A stretch of DNA of 64,000 nucleotides from Pseudomonadota bacterium (GCA_018817385.1 JAHIUA010000036.1:20980-84979); one strand, 5' to 3'; counted from the first letter of the stretch, positions 32,036 to 42,664 are shown. Translations and numbers: made by a program. The notes: generated by a model not told the origin, from the sequence alone.

Positions 32036-32890
32036 TCAACTAGAACCATAACTGTGCAGGCCGGAAAGCAGAAAGTTCACACCGTAGTAGGTGAAGATAA
32101 CGGAGATAAATCCAAAAATAGCCAGCCAGGCAATTCGTGTTCCTCCCCAGCCCCGGGTGTAACGGGCATGGAGGGTGATGGCATAGATGAACCAGGTGAT
32201 GAGTGACCAGGTTTCCTTGGGATCCCAACTCCAGTAGGTACCCCAGGCAGAGTTGGCCCAGATGGCTCCGGTAATAATGCCCACCGAGAGCCAGAGAAAA
32301 CCGAAAACCATGGTTTTGTGAGTGATATCATCGAGAACTTTCAGGGCCGGCAAGGTACCAAGTATACTTTGGTCGTTGGTGGTTTGTCTGCTTTCACTCA
32401 TGTTTTTGATGAGATACATGACGCCCAGGCCTGCGGCTACGGCAAAGGCAGCGTAACCGATAAAGCAGGTGACTACGTGGGCTATAAGCCAGTTGGATTG
32501 CAGAGCGGGCACCAGCGGGTTGATTTCTTTGCTGAACTCTGTGGAAAATGAGGCATAGGCCATGGCGAGAAAGGCAAAAGGGACAGCAAAGGCACCGATA
32601 ATCCTGGTCTTGAATTTCCATTCGATAATGAGGTAGATGAGGATAATGGACCAGGCAAAAAAGATCAGGGATTCATACATGTTGGTCAGTGGAGCATGGC
32701 CGTATCCCATCTGGTAGGATTCTTGCCAACGGATAATGAGTCCTGCTGTCTGTACCAAAAAAGCGACAAGGGTAAAAACAGTGGCCACCGGCCCAAAGCG
32801 TTTGGCTTTAAAAATAAAGATTACAGCATAGAGGATGGTTGAAAAAAGATAGGTAAATGTCGTTATTCCTAATAATTGTGAGCTGTCCAT
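32036..32890 (-). CDS. ccsB: System II cytochrome c biogenesis protein CcsB/CcsA-type (WWD domain)
   Basis: WANSAWGTYWSWDPKETWSLITWFIYAITLHAR, multiple TM. Confidence 0.93.
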   Translation of the reverse strand: MDSSQLLGITTFTYLFSTILYAVIFIFKAKRFGPVATVFTLVAFLVQTAGLIIRWQESYQMGYGHAPLTNMYESLIFFAWSIILIYLIIEWKFKTRIIGAFAVPFAFLAMAYASFSTEFSKEINPLVPALQSNWLIAHVVTCFIGYAAFAVAAGLGVMYLIKNMSESRQTTNDQSILGTLPALKVLDDITHKTMVFGFLWLSVGIITGAIWANSAWGTYWSWDPKETWSLITWFIYAITLHARYTRGWGGTRIAWLAIFGFISVIFTYYGVNFLLSGLHSYGSS

Positions 32891-33065
32891 GTCGAACTCC
32901 GTTTAGATTCTTACTCGGATGGGTTGAAAAATTATTTTTCAGAGTAATAATAGCTTGAAATCATAAAGTTACCTTCTGTCACCTCGTATCATATACCCCC
33001 TCAAGGGGGGACTGAAAAGAGTTTTTGTGGACTCGTGTCTTCTAAAGTGACAGGGGCGGCAGCTG

Positions 33066-34403
33066 TTACTGTTTGTCTTCTTTTCCAGTTTGGGCTGCAA
33101 GCTGTTCCGCAAGAATGGTAAAGGTTTTCTCGAAACCATTTTTGTTCTTGTTGGCACTTCCAGTCATCAAGACCGTAGTGGTGTCACCCCGGTTGTCAAG
33201 TATCAGCCAGATTCGGCGGTGGGACATGAAAAAAGCAATGAAAAGACCAAGTATCATCATGGTGCAGCCGAGATAGACAACCCATACACCAGGGTCCTTG
33301 GCGATCTGGAGACCGGTGGCGTACATCTGTTTCCCGGTAACGGTGTATTTTTTGTCCTGCCGTTCTACTGTCACCTGCGTATCGGCATCCAGCCAGAAGA
33401 TGGATGGAGGGCCCTGCTCGTCATCAAACCAGACCTTCATGCTGCTGACGGCTTGCCCCTTGGCCTGGGCATTGACAATACCGATTTTGGCACTGTGTGC
33501 TGTCAGATCCTGCGGCTTCTGAAAAGGAACAGCGACTGTCTCCCTGGCACCTGTTTGCTGGTCTGTGACGGTGAGCAGGAAATCATCGTAGCTTTGGTAG
33601 CTGGATTGGTAAAAGGTGATGCCCTTATAGGTCAGTGGGTCGTTGACGACGATCTGTTTTTCAAGGACTATCTGTCCCTTTTCGAGCACTGTGAGATGAG
33701 ATCGGTAGGCCTTAGGCATTCCGCTGTCATAAAAATCAATTCCAAAATGATCGCAACGTACCTCAAACCCCAGAGGAATGGACTCCTGGGTGTTAAAGGC
33801 ATAAATTTTGTTGGTGGATTTGGTTTCCGGGAGCATGACGGATCCCTTGAATCCATAGAGCTCACCGATGATGGCACCAAGAAAGATCATCAGGATAGAG
33901 GCATGAACAATGTATACACCGGTTCGGGTCATGGCTCCTTTTTGGGCAAAGAGGAGGAGGACATTGTCATGTTCGCGCTGTTTGGTCTTCCATCCCTTGG
34001 CTGCAAGAGACTGGCTGAGTTGGCCTGCAAGGGTGGTTTGGGCTATCGTGGAGGCCCAATTCCGGGACAGGTTCATTTTTTCCAGTCGAGAGAGGGCAGT
34101 GGCCAGGTTGTCTGCAGTGATCTGTCGCCAGACAGTAGGAAATCTGTTTATGGAACAGATAATCAGATTGACACTGAGAAGAGTAAGGAGGCCGAGAAAC
34201 CACCAGGAGTTATACATATCGGGAATAGAAAGGACCTGAAAGATGTTTGCGGTAGTTTCGCTGTAATTCTGGGCGTACCACTGGAAACTTTCTTTTTGAG
34301 GAATAACTGTTCCTATAATAGAGGTCACTGCAAGCAGGAAGAGGGTGAAAAGGGCGAGTTTAACAGACGAGAAAAAGGCTAAAATGGGATTTTTACTGTT
34401 CAT
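33066..34403 (-). CDS. resB: ResB-family cytochrome c biogenesis protein
   Basis: FFSSVKLALFTLFLLAVTSIIGTVIPQ..., VYIVHASILMIFLGAIIGELYGFKG, VYLGCTMMILGLFIAFFMSHRRIW. Confidence 0.92.
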   Translation of the reverse strand: MNSKNPILAFFSSVKLALFTLFLLAVTSIIGTVIPQKESFQWYAQNYSETTANIFQVLSIPDMYNSWWFLGLLTLLSVNLIICSINRFPTVWRQITADNLATALSRLEKMNLSRNWASTIAQTTLAGQLSQSLAAKGWKTKQREHDNVLLLFAQKGAMTRTGVYIVHASILMIFLGAIIGELYGFKGSVMLPETKSTNKIYAFNTQESIPLGFEVRCDHFGIDFYDSGMPKAYRSHLTVLEKGQIVLEKQIVVNDPLTYKGITFYQSSYQSYDDFLLTVTDQQTGARETVAVPFQKPQDLTAHSAKIGIVNAQAKGQAVSSMKVWFDDEQGPPSIFWLDADTQVTVERQDKKYTVTGKQMYATGLQIAKDPGVWVVYLGCTMMILGLFIAFFMSHRRIWLILDNRGDTTTVLMTGSANKNKNGFEKTFTILAEQLAAQTGKEDKQ

Positions 34404-34844
34404 AGTTTGTGAGGGATAATGGTTGTTGTTATTGATAGTTTTCTATCGCATTTGAGTCTGAAAAGCAAGAGGTTTGTCAGGTATGTTCTTTTAAAAAGGA
34501 GTGAAAGACATTATTATAAAATTTGCTTATCCTACTCTGTGATAACAGTGACTGGAAGGAAAAAATAGATACATCTGTATCGAGATGGCAAAAACCTAAT
34601 CGTCATGATCCTGCCTGTCAATATAAGCTTTAATGAATATATTTCTCTAACTTTCGTCTCCCTGACCTGTTTTCTTGCAGCGGTCAAAGAGGAGGTCGGA
34701 TCCTTTGGAAAAGTCCTTGCCATTCCTGGAAAAAACAGGTATAAAAAGAAGTTTGTCGTTTGTCGATCAAAAAAACAAAGAAATTTTTTTATGATATCCG
34801 AAAGTTGTATAATCTTCGGAAGAAAACAATATCAGGAGTAAGTC

Positions 34845-35039
34845 ATGGCAAAAGTATGTCAGATTTGTGGAAAAGGGCCTGTTACAGGAAATAATGTCTC
34901 TCATGCCCACAATAAAACACGGCGTCGTTGGTTGCCAAATTTGAAGAGGGTTCGTATGCTTTCTGAGAACGGAAGTCGGGTAAGGGCACGTGTGTGTACC
35001 CGATGTATACGGTCTGGAGCAGTTGTTAAACCGGCCTGA
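34845..35039 (+). CDS. rpmB: 50S ribosomal protein L28
   Basis: [33 protein letters not shown]. Confidence 0.97.
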   Translation: MAKVCQICGKGPVTGNNVSHAHNKTRRRWLPNLKRVRMLSENGSRVRARVCTRCIRSGAVVKPA

Positions 35040-35069
35040 AGGTGTGTCGAGAAGGTGTAGAATGTGTAT

Positions 35070-35112
35070 GAAAGGGTGAATCGGACCAGATCCGGATTGC
35101 CCTTTTTTTTTA
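35070..35112 (+). terminator. Terminator-like hairpin downstream of rpmB
   Basis: AAGGGtgaatcGGAccagaTCCggattgCCCTTTTTTTTT. Confidence 0.65.
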
Positions 35113-35124
35113 AGGTAGTGAGAA

Positions 35125-35379
35125 ATGAGTGAAGAAGAAATTAAATTTTTGCCCTTTGCAGAAGCTGCTCGACTGGTTGCAGCCATCCAGGAAGAAGAAG
35201 ATATTCATCGCCATGACAAGCAAATATTGACCGTCTACAATCACGACGATCGTGAAATATGCTGGTTTGATTTTGAAGATTTGCAAGAGGCTGTAGGACC
35301 TGTCAATAAAGAACAGCAGAAGGAAGCTATTCAGGATTATATCTTACATCATATACCGGAATGGGCTTTGGATATTTGA
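35125..35379 (+). CDS. Hypothetical protein (84 aa)
   Basis: ORF MSEEEIKFLPFAEAARLVAAIQEEEDIHRHDKQILTVYNHDDREICWFDFEDLQEAVG; ribosome-binding-like GGTAGTGAG upstream. Confidence 0.65.
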   Translation: MSEEEIKFLPFAEAARLVAAIQEEEDIHRHDKQILTVYNHDDREICWFDFEDLQEAVGPVNKEQQKEAIQDYILHHIPEWALDI

Positions 35380-35528
35380 GAAATTGAGGTTGTTCTGCCT
35401 CAATGCTCTTTCCTGAAAAGAACGAATGGCGATGGCAGTAGGAAGAAGTAAACAAGTGCTTACTTCTTCGACGATATTCCTCGGTGTCTGCGCTTCGCCG
35501 TTCGACATGTTCCTGTTCATATGTTTCG

Positions 35529-36365
35529 TTATTCCCTTCCCAGGACTCCCTGGGGCATTGGAGGGACTTTCTCGTTCCCCAGCACGAACCCCCCATCCAT
35601 TCTCAAAATACTTCCTGTCATGTAGTCAGCATCTTTGATGAGAAAAAGTGTTGCTGCTGCGACCTCTTCTGGAGTACCAGTTCGTTGCAGCAGGCATTGC
35701 TCCTGTATTTTTGATTTTTCTTCAGTGCTCATTGCTGCCCATCCCCTTGTTCCTTCTCCGTGGCGATGACGTATGAGTCCCAGTTGAAGTTCGTTGACTC
35801 GTATGGAGGGGGCTGCTTCCCTGGCCCACGTTTCAGTAAAAGAGGAGATTGCCCGATTTGCTGCACTGTAGGCATCATTAAAGAAAGGAGCGGCTGTTCC
35901 ACTGCGCCCGGTAGTCCCTGATATGGAAGAAATGTTCACCACTGCTCCACTCCCTGATTCACGCATGAGGGGCAGACAGTGGTGAAAAAGAAGCCATTTG
36001 GCTTTGAGGGTTGTGGCAATTTCCAGATCCCATTGTTCCCTGTTGTGGGGGAGGTCATAGCTCCCGTGAAGCACAGGCATTCCCCCACGTTCGATATTGT
36101 TCACCAGGATATGGAGAGAAGCAAAGCGTTCCTGGACAATTGCGATCATCTCTTGTACAGCTTCCTCAGACCTGAGATCCACAGGAAGGGAGAGAAAGGA
36201 ATATCCTTGTTGTTGAAATTCCTTGTCCATTTCTGTAATGGATTCGGGCCAATCAAAGGTGGGGAGAATCAGGTTGACACCATTTTCGGCCAGTTTTCTG
36301 GCTATGGCTCTGCCAATGGGACGAGATGCCCCGGGAACGATAGCTGTTTTTCCTGTAAGGTTCAT
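35529..36365 (-). CDS. Short-chain dehydrogenase/reductase
   Basis: GKTAIVPGASRPIGRAIARKLAENG; VNNIERGG; SxxxY-type active-site region; C-terminal MTGSILRMDGGF. Confidence 0.88.
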   Translation of the reverse strand: MNLTGKTAIVPGASRPIGRAIARKLAENGVNLILPTFDWPESITEMDKEFQQQGYSFLSLPVDLRSEEAVQEMIAIVQERFASLHILVNNIERGGMPVLHGSYDLPHNREQWDLEIATTLKAKWLLFHHCLPLMRESGSGAVVNISSISGTTGRSGTAAPFFNDAYSAANRAISSFTETWAREAAPSIRVNELQLGLIRHRHGEGTRGWAAMSTEEKSKIQEQCLLQRTGTPEEVAAATLFLIKDADYMTGSILRMDGGFVLGNEKVPPMPQGVLGRE

Positions 36366-36504
36366 GCTCCATTTCCTTTTCTATATTTTAGTCAGTAACA
36401 GTTTGGCGCTGAGATAAATCGCTTGTCCAAAAACACATTGCTTCGCTCACAGTTTCCCTGTTGTCCTGTTTGATATGATCAGTTTGGTGAATCGTAAGCC
36501 AGCT

Positions 36505-37272
36505 CTATGGGTCGGGGGTGCGTTGTCCTCTTGTCTGCGCTGCTTTGGCTTTATTCAGCGGCAAGGTGAAAGGGGATTGCTTAATTGTTTGGCTGTGGTT
36601 CTGAATGGTATTGAGGCTGGCCTGTAATGGATTCTCTTTGACCTGAGAGGCTGCACAGAGGCGGGTACAGCCAAAAAAATGGGGTGCTATTAAAATGGTT
36701 TTCCCAGGATTTTCTCGCTCAAGAAATCCTTTCAGGGCCCCGTTTTTCATCCAGTCTCGATAGTTATGGTAGTGATTCATACCTGCCAATCGTTCAATGG
36801 CAGGTATGATTATTTTGCCAAGCAACAGAGGACTCAATCCGTAAGGAGTTTGAGAATAATCGGCGATAATGATATGCCCGTCAGCTCTGAGGAGCCTGCA
36901 GGCCTCCTGAAAGATAGCTGTATGTTGGCGAGCGGTTTTTTCATGGAGGGCAAAACTGATAATGATTGCGTCATAACTCGCATCAGGGAACGGTAAGCGA
37001 CTGGCGTCTGCTTCCAGGTAATGAATGCTTTCCGGTCCTTGTCGCCTGGCCCGGGCCAGCATAGCCGGAGAAATATCGACTCCGGTGAGTCGTACGTTGT
37101 CACAGCTGAGCATGCGAAGTTGTTCACCTGTACCGCAGCAGAGATCAATGATGTTTTGGGCTCTGCAGTGGCGGGTAAAGGTGCAGATATTGGTGCGGAT
37201 GGCTCTCAGGGCGCGAGAGAAGAGGAGGTCGTACAGGGCGGCACAGTTTTGGTAGTCGTCTCTCGATTGCAT
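36505..37272 (-). CDS. Class I SAM-dependent methyltransferase
   Basis: NIIDLCCGTGEQLRML...VRLTGVDISPAMLARARR; start placed at 37272 (MQSRDDYQNCAALYDLLF). Confidence 0.82.
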   Translation of the reverse strand: MQSRDDYQNCAALYDLLFSRALRAIRTNICTFTRHCRAQNIIDLCCGTGEQLRMLSCDNVRLTGVDISPAMLARARRQGPESIHYLEADASRLPFPDASYDAIIISFALHEKTARQHTAIFQEACRLLRADGHIIIADYSQTPYGLSPLLLGKIIIPAIERLAGMNHYHNYRDWMKNGALKGFLERENPGKTILIAPHFFGCTRLCAASQVKENPLQASLNTIQNHSQTIKQSPFTLPLNKAKAAQTRGQRTPDP

Positions 37273-37778
37273 GGGACTCTGCCTGCAAAGATTGCCTGTC
37301 TGTTGTCGATCTGATTGTAAGGTGCTCTCCAGCGATGTCATCGACCGAGGACAGTAAGTACATAGAGCACCTTCTAACGGTTCATCTCTGTTCCAACATC
37401 TTTTGTAACGCTGCCAAGGCAGTGTCAAGAGAAGGATGTGCGAACGTGAATGTAGCACATTCTCATTGACCGTTCCACCTTCCTGTGCAGATTGCCTTTG
37501 GAAAGGGAAGTTGATACCAAATAATGAAAGAGTGGCGAAATGAGGTATCTGACTTATACTGTTCAGATATGTTGGTAACGTATGGCACAGCCCTTCACTG
37601 GGAGCCCGTCCGAGAATGCCATTTCCTTTTAACCTACTGGAAATATTAAACAAATTAATGATAGTAATGCCAAACAGATGGCTGTGCTGGTTTTTTTGAG
37701 GATTTTTCGAATTGTGAAAAATACCTATTCCCGGACACGCTTTTTGAGAATTTTGCCATTATTGGATCTGGAGGATTT

Positions 37779-40664
37779 ATGATTTTATATAAAAAAATTA
37801 CAGGTAGCCTGGTTGTTCTTTATCTGCTCTTCAGTTGTTTGTTCTCCCCGGTACTCCTGGGCGCGAAAGAGTGTTTCTCTCCTGTCTGGCCCCATGAGAA
37901 CAGTGATCTGCAGCCGGATCCTTCTCTGATCTTTGGCCAGCTGGACAACGGTTTTCGCTATCTCCTCAAAAAAAACCAGGAGCCCAAGGACAGGGTGGCC
38001 ATATATCTTGATATCCAGGCAGGCTCATTAAATGAAAGTGATACGGAGCGAGGGTATGCTCATTTCCTTGAGCACATGCTCTTTAATGGTTCCACCCATT
38101 TTCCTCCTGGAAAGCTGGTGGAGTATTTTCAGTCCATTGGCATGAGTTTTGGCGGTGATATCAATGCTCATACCGGTTTTAACGAGACCGTTTATGATAT
38201 TATTCTGCCTGCGGGAGGCAAAAAGGATATTGAACAGGGGCTGCTGGTCCTTTCTGACTATGCTCGTGGTGCCCTGTTGCTTGATGAAGAGGTGACCCGG
38301 GAACTTGGTGTGATTCTTGCCGAGAAACGGAGTCGGGATTCGGCAGGGTATCGAAGCCAAGTAAAAGAAATAGAATTTTCCATGAGTGGGACCCTGCTCC
38401 CGGAGCGGATGCCCATCGGTACCGTGGAAACGCTGGAAAAAACAGATCATGCAGCAATAAAAAAATTTTATGATTCCTGGTACCGTCCTGAAAATATGGT
38501 GCTGGTGATGGTTGGTGATTTTGAAGTCGATCTGGCCCGTACCCTGGTGGAGAAACAATTTTCTCAGCTTGTTGGAGAGGGACCGATTCCAAAGTGTCCT
38601 GACTTTGGTCTGCTGGAGCACAACCGTGCTGAATTTTATTACCACCATGAGTCAGAGATGGGAGTTACGGAGACGGCCATCGAAACTATATGGAACCAGG
38701 AGCTGGAAGATGATTCCTTTGCCCTTCAGGTCGAAAATTTGAAGGAATATCTTGGGGCCAATATTGTCCAGTATCGTCTTGATGAGTTATCCCAGAAGAG
38801 TGAAACTCCTTTCACCTCAGCTCAGATCTATTCTGGCGTCTTTCTTGACCGTATAGGGTATGGAGAGGTGAGTGCCAAGAGTGCCCCGGAAAAATGGCAA
38901 CAGAGTCTGACGCTTTTGGAAAATACTCTCCGTCAAGCCCTGCAGTTTGGCTTCAGGAAAGAGGAATTAGAACGGGTGAAGAAAGAACTGCTGGCCAGTA
39001 TGGATTCCGATGTCCTTACCGCAAGCAGTCGTGATTCTAAGGAGCTGGCCTCCAGCTTTATTCAAACAATAAACAGAAACAGGGTGATACGCTCACCGGA
39101 ACAGGAAAAGGAACAATTCGGGCCGATCATTACCAGGCTGGGTCTTGATGAGGTGGAAACGGCTTTTCGCCGGGTGTGGGAGCATCCGACTCGTCTGGTA
39201 AAGGTGAGCGGCAATGCGCTTATTTCGGCAACTGATCCTCTGGCAACAGTACAGGGTGTCTATCAGGCTGCAGTAGAAGAGAAAGTGGCATCTTATCAAG
39301 TGACGCATCTCCTCGATTTTCCTTATTTGCAGCTGCAGGGGGGGGCGCAAGCGCCTGTCAGTCAGGAGCAGTTTGCAGCTATCGATAGTAAACGTTTCCT
39401 CTTTGCTAACGGAGTAGTGTTAAATCTGAAAAAAACCACTTTCCAGGAAAACGAGGTGCGGCTTTCTGCTGATTTTGGCCTTGGCAAGGCAAGCGAACCG
39501 TTACCTGGCCTTTCTCTGCTCACTGAAAGTGTGGTCAATAACTCAGGGACAGCAACATTGAGCAAGGAAGATTTGGACAGGATCCTTGCCGGCAGCAGTG
39601 TGAAAATGAATTTCAGGGTTGCTCCTGCAGCCTTCAGCTGGCAGGGAAAGGCGCTGAATAAGGACTTGGAACTTCTTTTTCAGGTCTTGCAGAGTCTGCT
39701 TGTTGATCCGGGAGTAGATGAAGAGGCATTTAAGGTAGGGATGGGTCGTTTTACTCAAATGTATGAGGAAATAGCTGTTAATGTGGATGGGGTGATGAAA
39801 CTCCATGGGGAGTCCTTCCTGGCTGCCGGGAATGCGTTTTTTGGTCTTCCTTCCCAGGCTGATTTTTCCCGGTTAACGGTGGCTCAAATCCAGGAGTGGT
39901 TGTTGCCGGCGGCTCTTAAGGACGCCTTGGAGATCTCTCTTGTGGGAGATTTTGACGAAAAAGAAGTCCTTGCTCTTGTCGGAAGATATTTTTCTGTTTT
40001 GCCTCCAAGGAGTGAAAAACATGCCCAGGAGGTAAAGGTCGACTTTCCCAAGGGACAAGCTTTAGCGCTTACCGTTCCTTCCTCTATCGATAAGGGGATG
40101 CTGGTTATTGCCTGGAAGAGTGATGACTTTTGGGACATAACGCGAACCAGAGGATTGCACATGCTGGCAGAGATTTTTTCCGATAAACTGCGACGAGTGG
40201 TGCGGGAACGATTGGGTGCCACCTATTCTCCTCAGGTTTTTAATCTTTCCAGCAGGATATATCCGGGGTATGGCGTAATCCAGGCCAGGTTGATTGTTGA
40301 TCCCGGTCAGATCGAGGTCTTGGAAAAAGAGGTCCTGGCCATTGCCAAAGAGTTGTGGCAGGGGAAGATAAGTATTGAGGAGCTGGAACGGGCAAAGGGC
40401 CCCATGCTGACAGCCTTAAAAGATATGGTGCGCAGCAACGATTACTGGCTGCAATCTGTGCTGACACTCTCAAAAAGATACCCACAGCAATTGGATTGGC
40501 CCTCTACCATCCTTTCCGGCTTTGGACGGTTTACAGTCGAGGAGTTACAGGCCTTGAGCCGTTCCTACCTGGATCCGAAACAGGCGGCTGTTATTACCGT
40601 AATTCCAGAGAAGACAAAGGGATCTGTTCTCCTCGTACCGTCAGCCAACAATCCAGAGAGCTAA
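37779..40664 (+). CDS. M16-family (insulinase-like) zinc peptidase
   Basis: HFLEHMLFNGSTHFPPGKLVEYFQSIGMSFGGDINAHTGFNETVYDI (HxxEH), 961 aa, signal peptide. Confidence 0.93.
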   Translation: MILYKKITGSLVVLYLLFSCLFSPVLLGAKECFSPVWPHENSDLQPDPSLIFGQLDNGFRYLLKKNQEPKDRVAIYLDIQAGSLNESDTERGYAHFLEHMLFNGSTHFPPGKLVEYFQSIGMSFGGDINAHTGFNETVYDIILPAGGKKDIEQGLLVLSDYARGALLLDEEVTRELGVILAEKRSRDSAGYRSQVKEIEFSMSGTLLPERMPIGTVETLEKTDHAAIKKFYDSWYRPENMVLVMVGDFEVDLARTLVEKQFSQLVGEGPIPKCPDFGLLEHNRAEFYYHHESEMGVTETAIETIWNQELEDDSFALQVENLKEYLGANIVQYRLDELSQKSETPFTSAQIYSGVFLDRIGYGEVSAKSAPEKWQQSLTLLENTLRQALQFGFRKEELERVKKELLASMDSDVLTASSRDSKELASSFIQTINRNRVIRSPEQEKEQFGPIITRLGLDEVETAFRRVWEHPTRLVKVSGNALISATDPLATVQGVYQAAVEEKVASYQVTHLLDFPYLQLQGGAQAPVSQEQFAAIDSKRFLFANGVVLNLKKTTFQENEVRLSADFGLGKASEPLPGLSLLTESVVNNSGTATLSKEDLDRILAGSSVKMNFRVAPAAFSWQGKALNKDLELLFQVLQSLLVDPGVDEEAFKVGMGRFTQMYEEIAVNVDGVMKLHGESFLAAGNAFFGLPSQADFSRLTVAQIQEWLLPAALKDALEISLVGDFDEKEVLALVGRYFSVLPPRSEKHAQEVKVDFPKGQALALTVPSSIDKGMLVIAWKSDDFWDITRTRGLHMLAEIFSDKLRRVVRERLGATYSPQVFNLSSRIYPGYGVIQARLIVDPGQIEVLEKEVLAIAKELWQGKISIEELERAKGPMLTALKDMVRSNDYWLQSVLTLSKRYPQQLDWPSTILSGFGRFTVEELQALSRSYLDPKQAAVITVIPEKTKGSVLLVPSANNPES

Positions 40665-41570
40665 GTTCTGGGCGCGCTTTATGGTTCTGTCTGAGACGCC
40701 GCCGAAAAGGCCTTTGGCCAGACCCGCCCTCCTGCGGCCCATAACGATGGTGCCGCAGTCCTCTTTCTGGGCCTCGCGGATAATTCCACGGGCCTCTTCC
40801 AGATTTGCAGCTTCGGCTAGGATGTGAATTTGTCTTGCCGGGATTCCGGCTTCCATGAGGAGGGTACGTGGACCTTCAAAGAGACAGCCTGTCCCGGAAA
40901 GATGGGCATCACACCACTCTTTTCCCCATTTGTGATAGAAATCCTCCGGTCTGCACTCCACCTTTTTGCCAAACAGGGAGCTGCAGTGGAAGAAAGAAAT
41001 ATGGATATCTTCTCTACCGGCAAGGATATGGGCTAGGTGATCCACTGCCATAAGTGAGTACAGCGATCCATCCAGGGGAACCAGGAATTTTTTTGAATGG
41101 ACCTCTCCGTCGATGATCCATAGGGGGGTGGCATGGCACTTTTGGAAGAGGTTGGCCGAGACCGAACCCATGAGCATTTCGCTGATACCATTTAAACCGC
41201 GTCGGCCGACTAGAATGGCATCCACCAGGTCTTTTCCCGCCTGTCGCTGGATAGTGGCGGCAATATTATACCCGGAAACTTCGATCGAAGTCCGAATGCG
41301 TTCCTTGTCAATACCGTATCTGATCAGTTTTTCCTGGGCCTTGGCCAGATACCGTTTGCCTGTCTCGCCTTTTTTGTCCAGGCCGGGTGCGTTCGGGATC
41401 AGAGAATCCTTGGGGTTTGCCGAAGAGGGCATGATCGATGCGGTGGTTGTAACCCAGGAGCAGAGATGAAAGTTGATGTCAGGTTGTTTGCTGAAGAGGT
41501 CGGCAAGGTAGGAAAGGGATTGATCCGAATAGACAGAACCGTCAATGGCCACGAGTATTTCTTTCTGCAT
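40641..41570 (-). CDS. Tandem universal stress protein (UspA) domains
   Basis: ILVAIDGSVYSDQSLSYLADL; second domain KFLVPLDGSLYSLMAVDHLA; GTIVMGRRRAGLAKGLFGGVSDRTIKRA. Confidence 0.88.
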   Translation of the reverse strand: MQKEILVAIDGSVYSDQSLSYLADLFSKQPDINFHLCSWVTTTASIMPSSANPKDSLIPNAPGLDKKGETGKRYLAKAQEKLIRYGIDKERIRTSIEVSGYNIAATIQRQAGKDLVDAILVGRRGLNGISEMLMGSVSANLFQKCHATPLWIIDGEVHSKKFLVPLDGSLYSLMAVDHLAHILAGREDIHISFFHCSSLFGKKVECRPEDFYHKWGKEWCDAHLSGTGCLFEGPRTLLMEAGIPARQIHILAEAANLEEARGIIREAQKEDCGTIVMGRRRAGLAKGLFGGVSDRTIKRAQNLALWIVG

Positions 41571-41751
41571 AAGTCACCGTTGGTCAAAAAAAAAGTTAAC
41601 TCTACTTGATCATAGAAAATGCGAAGACGAAAAGTCAAAATAAAATTGCTACTGTTGGAATTTATACAGAAAAATCTTGCCCAATTTCCTTTTCCCGGTT
41701 TTATTGAAATTTCATAGGCTAAATTGGAATTATTATTTTTTGGAGTGATGC

Positions 41752-42096
41752 ATGGTCCCACAATTTGCTGACAGACGACAGTGTACCCGGACTCATTTTA
41801 TGACGATGGCTCTGATCCGTGTCGAGCTGGAAGATTTAGAAGTACAGGCAGATCTGCAGGATATCAGCATCACCGGTATGTATGTTGGCTTGGAGAAAAG
41901 CCTCTCTCCGGGGACTATCTGTTCTATTCAGATTTTCATTAAGGGCAAACATAGCGACCTGATCCTTGATGATATTGAAGGAGAAGTGGTTCGTGAAGGA
42001 GAAGGGGGAATGGCTATTCGTTTTACCTCAAACATGGAATGGTTCGTGCTCTTTACAATATACAGCCAATATGCCAGGAATCGCCTTCATGCTTAA
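41752..42096 (+). CDS. PilZ-domain protein
   Basis: FADRRQCTRTHF...DLQDISITGMYVGLEKSLSPGTICSIQIFI; upstream GGAG. Confidence 0.78.
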   Translation: MVPQFADRRQCTRTHFMTMALIRVELEDLEVQADLQDISITGMYVGLEKSLSPGTICSIQIFIKGKHSDLILDDIEGEVVREGEGGMAIRFTSNMEWFVLFTIYSQYARNRLHA

Positions 42097-42242
42097 CAGG
42101 CTCCAACCTTTTTTTTGGCGGTCGTTTTTCGCTTTTTTTTCAGTACAGTCTCTTTTTTGGGTGGGTCAAAAAACGTAACCATGTACTGAAGAAGAAGGAC
42201 GAAAATAAAGACGACAGTATATACCAGTATCCAATCCAACAT
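42093..42242 (-). CDS. Small single-pass membrane protein with Lys-rich tail (49 aa, not in supplied ORF track)
   Basis: Minus strand reads MLDWILVYTVVFIFVLLLQYMVTFFDPPKKETVLKKKRKTTAKKKVGAC*, preceded by ctAGGAGaaaaacagg ribosome-binding site; 3' end overlaps the convergent PilZ gene by 4 nt. Confidence 0.6.
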   Translation of the reverse strand: MLDWILVYTVVFIFVLLLQYMVTFFDPPKKETVLKKKRKTTAKKKVGAC

Positions 42243-42593
42243 CCTGTTTTTCTCCTAGGGCAGCAGCAGCGCTCTCTTACCTTTTTGTGCATATGGTTAA
42301 TAGCTGTAGCGCAACAGAGGGGCTTTGTAAAGGGTGAAAAATTATTTTTCCGTTTGGCTTCTTTCAGAAAGATGCACTCACAAGACACTATTCTGTTTTG
42401 AAAACAGTCGATCTTGCAGGATTGACGGTCATTGCCGATGATGTGAGGGAGGTGGATATGCTGAATTCGTCGTTGCCATCATCACCTCTCTACCATTTGG
42501 CAAACATCCACCCTGTTTGGTATTGACATGTGAAAGACCTGGTCGTTCCGGCCTGCTCGAATTGAAGCGGCTCAGCCGTTTTTATGCTGTAGC

Positions 42594-42616
42594 TCCGGGG
42601 GAGTCTCAGCTCCCCG
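42594..42616. other. Short GC-rich hairpin
   Basis: GGGGGAG tctcag CTCCCC inverted repeat. Confidence 0.4.
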
Positions 42617-42664
42617 TGCGGAGAAAACAGACATCCGGATTACCGTACACCCTGTCTGCTGCTG

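Noticed and set aside
32994-33012. ataccccctcaaggggggact as a possible fragment of repeat A
   Set aside because: Only about 15 bp shared with the hairpin portion; a simple palindrome could match by chance.
33090-34382. 430-aa plus-strand ORF antisense to resB
   Set aside because: Lies opposite a clear ResB coding sequence; composition is typical of a shadow ORF and it has no domain motifs.
42400-42530. Possible TTG-start peptide LKTVDLAGLTVIADDVREVDMLNSS...
   Set aside because: No ribosome-binding site, short, and no recognisable family; could be a gene remnant but not supportable.
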